From contig NZ_JAGSYE010000002.1 in assembly GCF_025685565.1 (NCBI RefSeq), positions 1,178,001 through 1,242,000 on the forward strand: a stretch of DNA of 64,000 nt, read 5' to 3'. The position numbers and the translations under genes are program-made. This document shows, in pieces, positions 60,147 to 64,000 of this stretch (position 1 is the first letter of the stretch; each line of letters begins with the position of its first letter). The stretch comes from Granulicella aggregans (GTDB taxonomy: Bacteria > Acidobacteriota > Terriglobia > Terriglobales > Acidobacteriaceae). The notes under the pieces were generated by a model that was given only the letters and a program-made list of their open reading frames with translations, searched no databases and was not told where the DNA came from.

Positions 60147-61145
60147 ATGCACTGTAGGCATCTGCTTTCTTTTTTGCTTCTCCCTTTGTTTGTCATTCGC
60201 AGTCCGGCGCAACTCTTTTCAGCCCCGGAGCCACAGACCGCCAGCATCAACGGTTCTGTTACCGACATCGACGGCGGCCTCATTCCCGGCGCGACGATCA
60301 TCGCCAACGGGCCTAATTCCGGCCAGCATACTTCCACCACCTCGGACGACACCGGCACCTTCCAGCTCCGCAATCTGCGCCCGGCCGTTCCCTATCGCAT
60401 CGTCGTCTCAGCAAGGGGATTCGCCCCCGCTACCTCGGCCCAGATCATCCTCACCCCCGGCCAGCAGTTGCAGCTTCCCGCCTTCAAGCTCGTCGTCGCT
60501 GCCGTCGAGACCAGCATCACCGCTGAGTCGCAAGAGCAGATCGCCACCGAGCAGGTCCATGAAGCAGAAAAGCAACGCATCCTCGGCGTCATCCCAAACT
60601 TCTACGTTGTCTACGATAAGCAATTCGTCCCGCTTACCCCAAAGCTCAAATTTGAACTGGCCCTGCGCTCCTCGACCGACGTCGTGACCATCGCAGGCAC
60701 AGCCTTTCTTGCCGGCGTGAATCAAGCCGCCAACACGCCCGACTACCAGCAGGGATGGAAGGGCTACGGCCAGCGATTCGGAGCCATCTACGCGGGCGGC
60801 GTCTCTGATGTCCTCATTGGCGGTGCCATACTTCCTTCCGTTCTGCATCAGGACCCTCGCTACTTCTATCAGGGCACCGGCACCAAGAAGTCCCGCTTCT
60901 TCCACGCGCTCGAAGCCCCCTTCGTCGCCAAGGGAGACAACGGTGAGTGGCAGCCCAACTACTCCAGCATCGGAGGAGACCTAGCCTCGGGCGCGCTCTC
61001 CGTCACCTACCTTCCCCAGTCGAATCGAGACGCCAGTGACGTGCTCACGGGCATCGTCACGACAACCGCCGGCCGCATCGTCAATGCCATGGCGGAGGAG
61101 TTTCTCCTCAACCGCTTCACCTCCAAGACCAACAAAGCCCCCTGA
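60147..61145 (+). CDS. Exported carboxypeptidase-regulatory-domain protein
   Basis: This 332-residue protein has a signal peptide (LLSFLLLPLFVIRSPAQ) and a CarboxypepD_reg-like beta domain at ~30-115 (NGSVTDIDGGLIPGATIIA ... GTFQLRNLRPAVPYRIVVS). The remaining ~200 residues are shorter than the TonB-dependent barrels usually fused here and hold GQRFGAIYAGGVSDVLIGGA plus a possible membrane-associated region. Function is unknown. Proteins with this head are abundant in Acidobacteria. It is a lone gene. Confidence 0.75.
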   Translation: MHCRHLLSFLLLPLFVIRSPAQLFSAPEPQTASINGSVTDIDGGLIPGATIIANGPNSGQHTSTTSDDTGTFQLRNLRPAVPYRIVVSARGFAPATSAQIILTPGQQLQLPAFKLVVAAVETSITAESQEQIATEQVHEAEKQRILGVIPNFYVVYDKQFVPLTPKLKFELALRSSTDVVTIAGTAFLAGVNQAANTPDYQQGWKGYGQRFGAIYAGGVSDVLIGGAILPSVLHQDPRYFYQGTGTKKSRFFHALEAPFVAKGDNGEWQPNYSSIGGDLASGALSVTYLPQSNRDASDVLTGIVTTTAGRIVNAMAEEFLLNRFTSKTNKAP

Positions 61146-61167
61146 TAAATTTTGCTTAGTGCAGGCC

Positions 61168-61230
61168 GTCATCTCCACTGCGCAGAGGCCGGCTTTACTG
61201 TCTGCTGCGCAGTGGAGAGCCCCCGCATTT
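61168..61230. repeat. Long-stem variant of the GTCATCTC repeat family
   Basis: The shared ends GTCATCTC and GTGGAGAGCCCCCGCATT are kept, but the arms are now a perfect 14-bp pair (TCTCCACTGCGCAG / CTGCGCAGTGGAGA) around a 20-base loop. Confidence 0.7.
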
Positions 61231-61430
61231 CGGATTCATCTAGACGCCACACTCTCTTGCGCAATAGAGATTCACACCCACTCAACGGTTCTCCTCCCCT
61301 TCCATAACACCTCCGCATAATTCTGCCCTCAATAGTGGGATGTACCACTCTCGTACATCTGTCTAGCTTTGGGATTGGACAGGCAGCCGAGCACGCAAAC
61401 GAGCCGCCAGCCCAGCGCCGGAGGTTTGTC

Positions 61431-61874
61431 ATGCTGCCACAAAAGAAGATCCTCGTCGTCGATGACGACCCCGAGATGCGTCTCGCGCTCTCCGTCAGGC
61501 TCCGCGCCAACAACTACGAGGTCTGCGTCGCTGTAGACGGCGTCTCCGCCATCGCCGAAGCGCGCAAACACATGCCCAGCCTGATGCTGCTCGACCTTGG
61601 CCTCCCCGCCGGCGACGGCTTCACCGTTCTGGAGCGCCTACACTCGATGGAGGCCATCGCGCATATTCCCGTCATCGTTGTCTCCGGGCGCAATCGTCTC
61701 GCAAATCAGGAGCGAGTCCTGCTCGCCAAGGCGCAGGCCTTTCTGCAGAAGCCGGTAAAGAACTCGCAGCTCCTCGCGGCCATCGAGAAGGTCCTCGGCC
61801 CGAACACCGCGCCTGCCTACGAACGCGCCGCCACCATCTACGATCTCGGCCAGCGCATGACCACGACAGTCTAG
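61431..61874 (+). CDS. Response regulator receiver protein
   Basis: This 147-residue single receiver domain reads KKILVVDDDPEMRLALSVRL (acidic pair), phosphoacceptor D in LMLLDLGLPAGDGF, the T/S switch in IIVVSGRNR and K in QAFLQKPVKNSQLL. A GGAGG ribosome site precedes the ATG 61431. There is no output domain, so it acts through protein partners or as a phosphorelay piece. It is three bases ahead of the histidine kinase. Confidence 0.92.
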   Translation: MLPQKKILVVDDDPEMRLALSVRLRANNYEVCVAVDGVSAIAEARKHMPSLMLLDLGLPAGDGFTVLERLHSMEAIAHIPVIVVSGRNRLANQERVLLAKAQAFLQKPVKNSQLLAAIEKVLGPNTAPAYERAATIYDLGQRMTTTV

Positions 61875-61877
61875 AGT

Positions 61878-64000
61878 ATGCCATCCAGTTCGTCTGCTTC
61901 CTTCAAGCCCTGGCACGCACTCGCTTCCGCTGCAACCGGCGCTGCCGCAACCTGCCTTCTCTTCGGATACATCGGTGCGCCCCACACCAATGTCCTCACT
62001 CTTCTCTGTGCAACGATCTCCGTACCCGCCGCGGCTGCGCTCCTCTACAGGCTCACGCGCGCGCAGCGCGCCTCAAACCACGCCTGGGTTGAACTTACGC
62101 AGCCGCATCCCCCCTGCAAGACCGAAGCTCTGCTCGATAAGACCGGTCGCATTGCGGGCATAGGCGGTTGGGAGGTCGATCTTCTTACCGGCGAGGTCGT
62201 CTGGTCTCTCCACACCTACGAGTTACATGGTGCTCCCCTCGACTTCGTGCCTACACTGGAAACCGGCCTCAGCTTCTACGATGAGCCTTCGCGCCCCATC
62301 ATCGCCGCTGCCGTCGAGACCGCCTGCCGCACCGGCAAAGGGTGGGACCTGGAACTCTCCATCGACCGATTCGATGGCCAGAAGGTCTGGGTCCGCACCG
62401 TCGGCGGCGCGGAGATGCAGGAGGGCAAAGCCGTTCGCCTGGTAGGAACCTTCCAGGACATCACCGCCCGCGTCGCCGAACGGCTCGCCCTCAGCGAAGC
62501 CAACGAACGCCTCACCCTCGCGACCGATAGCGGACGCATCGGTATCTTTGAGTGGGACCTCGTCCGCAACGTCCTCCGCTGCGATCCTTGGATGAACCGC
62601 CTGCACGGCATCGAACACACCGTTCTCGATCAGGACCCCAACTTCTGGACAGAGCATGTCCACCCCGAAGATCGCCACCGCTTCCTCAACGCCATGCAGG
62701 ACGCCATCGATGGCCACAGCCTCTACGACACCGAGTTCCGCATCCTGTGGCCCGATGGCAGCATTCGCAATCTCCGCGCCGCCGGACAGGTCACCAGCGA
62801 CGCACACGGCAAGCCCCTTCGCATGATCGGTTGCCACTGGGACGTGACCGAGGCCCGTCGCCTCACCGCCGAGCTCGCCCAGCAGAACGAGCTTCTCCGC
62901 GTCACGCTCCGCTCCATCGGCGACGGAGTCATCACGACCGACGCCCAGGCCAACGTCGTCTGGCTCAACTCCGTCGCGGAACGCATGACTGGCTGGAGCA
63001 GCGAAGAGGCCCTTGGCAAACCCATCGCCTCCATCTTCAACATCGTCAACTACGTCACCCGCCGCCCCGTCGAAAATCCCATCCTCACCTGCATCGCTAC
63101 GGGCGCAGCCGGCAAGCTTGCCCCCGACACCCTCCTGCTTTCGCGCGACGGCGCCCGCTTCGGCATCGACGACTCCGCCGCCCCTATCCGCGGCGAACAG
63201 GGTGAACTACTCGGCGCAGTCCTGGTCTTTCACGATGTCACCGAGCAGCGCCGTCTCTTCTACGAGACCACCCGCATGGCCAAGGTCGAGCTCAAGCTCA
63301 AGGACGACTTCCTCTCCCGCGTCTCGCACGAGCTCCGCTCCCCGCTGACCTCGATCTACTCCTTCACCTCGATCATCGCCGACGACCTCGCCGGCAACAC
63401 CACCTCGCAGCAGCAGGAGTATCTCCAGATCGTCCTCAAGAACGTCGATCAGCTCCAGTCCATGATCGAGGACCTGCTCACCGTCACCCAGGCCAACGAG
63501 GGCAAGCTCAGCATCGACCTCAAGCCGATCCAGGTTGCCGAGTCCGTCACCGACGCCCTGCACACCATCCACGGCCCCGCCACCAGCAAGCAGATCGCGC
63601 TCCGATCGAACTGCGAAAAGTCACTGCCACTGGCTCTCGCTGATCCCACCCGTCTCCTTCAGATCCTCATCATCCTGCTCGATAACGCCGTCAAGTTCAC
63701 CCCTGAGGGCGGCCTCATCGGCGTCAAAGCATCGCAGACGGACGGCGGACTTCTCCTCATCCAGGTCTCCGACACCGGCCGCGGCATTCCCCCCGAAAAA
63801 CGCGCCCGCGTCTTCGAACATCTCTACCAAGTTCCCGGTCCTGAAACGCAAAATGCTCAGCCCGACACCAGCCGCGCCGGCCGCAACGGCCTCGGCCTCG
63901 GCCTCCACATCGCCCACGACCTCGTCGTACGCCAGGGTGGCAAGATCTGGATTACAGGCGAACTGGGCAAAGGCAGCACCTTCTCCTTCACACTGCCTAT
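61878..64000 (+). CDS. PAS-domain sensor histidine kinase, partial at window end
   Basis: The gene runs off the right edge with at least 707 residues. Two N-terminal membrane helices are likely (LASAATGAAATCLLFGYIG and VLTLLCATISVPAAAALLY), then about three PAS domains (~85-195, ~210-335, ~340-465), then the kinase core: H-box SRVSHELRSPLTSI, N-box ILLDNAVKF, D-box DTGRGIPP and GLGLGLHIAHDLV. It is co-transcribed with the receiver protein just upstream, three bases apart, a likely two-component pair. The stimulus is not evident. Confidence 0.93.
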   Translation, partial: MPSSSSASFKPWHALASAATGAAATCLLFGYIGAPHTNVLTLLCATISVPAAAALLYRLTRAQRASNHAWVELTQPHPPCKTEALLDKTGRIAGIGGWEVDLLTGEVVWSLHTYELHGAPLDFVPTLETGLSFYDEPSRPIIAAAVETACRTGKGWDLELSIDRFDGQKVWVRTVGGAEMQEGKAVRLVGTFQDITARVAERLALSEANERLTLATDSGRIGIFEWDLVRNVLRCDPWMNRLHGIEHTVLDQDPNFWTEHVHPEDRHRFLNAMQDAIDGHSLYDTEFRILWPDGSIRNLRAAGQVTSDAHGKPLRMIGCHWDVTEARRLTAELAQQNELLRVTLRSIGDGVITTDAQANVVWLNSVAERMTGWSSEEALGKPIASIFNIVNYVTRRPVENPILTCIATGAAGKLAPDTLLLSRDGARFGIDDSAAPIRGEQGELLGAVLVFHDVTEQRRLFYETTRMAKVELKLKDDFLSRVSHELRSPLTSIYSFTSIIADDLAGNTTSQQQEYLQIVLKNVDQLQSMIEDLLTVTQANEGKLSIDLKPIQVAESVTDALHTIHGPATSKQIALRSNCEKSLPLALADPTRLLQILIILLDNAVKFTPEGGLIGVKASQTDGGLLLIQVSDTGRGIPPEKRARVFEHLYQVPGPETQNAQPDTSRAGRNGLGLGLHIAHDLVVRQGGKIWITGELGKGSTFSFTLP

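Overview
ORGANISM. The window looks like a chromosome of an Acidobacteriota member, probably family Acidobacteriaceae/Terriglobia (Granulicella, Edaphobacter or Terriglobus type). This is inferred from high GC, dense coding, the gene repertoire (exported GH2/GH31/GH35 glycosidases, DUF885 protein, a carboxypeptidase-regulatory-domain outer-membrane-like protein, PRC-barrel protein) and many short palindromic intergenic repeats. No rRNA is present to settle it. LAYOUT. (1) 1-4.6 kb: end of tcuA, then tcuB, for tricarballylate oxidation, converging on an oprB-type porin plus MmgE/PrpD pair. (2) 4.9-6.06 kb: a two-repeat PRC-barrel protein and a truncated zinc alcohol dehydrogenase remnant marking the edge of an accessory region. 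(3) 6.3-13.4 kb: an Hen1-Pnkp RNA repair operon, a Fic protein with an altered Fic motif and iteron-like repeats before its start, and small hypotheticals. (4) 13.49-23.54 kb: a ~10 kb integrative element in a tRNA-Asn gene. It has a 47-bp direct repeat at its ends, a tyrosine integrase beside the intact tRNA, an excisionase-type operon with a CHC2 zinc-finger replication-like protein, and as main cargo a 1042-aa metallophosphoesterase-STAND NTPase that is a strong candidate defence protein. (5) 23.6-34.3 kb: CAP protein, WcaI-like glycosyltransferase, two convergent peptide-type ABC permeases, YfcE-type phosphoesterase, CNNM/CorC-type protein, Arr rifampin ADP-ribosyltransferase, thioredoxin, and thrC-thrB. 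(6) 34.3-45.8 kb: modABC, murB, bacilliredoxin, a degenerate NtrC-like regulator, DUF885 protein, Tat-exported deaminase, SDR, proC, ctaA. (7) 45.8-53.1 kb: a glycan-degradation cluster (GH31, GH35, LacI regulator, GH2). (8) 53.4-61.1 kb: rpiA, then class III aminotransferase, 2-oxoadipate dioxygenase/decarboxylase (HglS) and D-2-hydroxyglutarate dehydrogenase (YdiJ type), together a plausible route from 2-aminoadipate to 2-oxoglutarate. (9) 61.4-64 kb: a response regulator and a PAS histidine kinase running off the window end. STRUCTURE BEYOND GENES. Two families of palindromic repeats are scattered through the core regions. One (at least eight copies, all in the same orientation) keeps its hairpin while the arm sequences change together. 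One copy of the second family lies in frame inside ydiJ.
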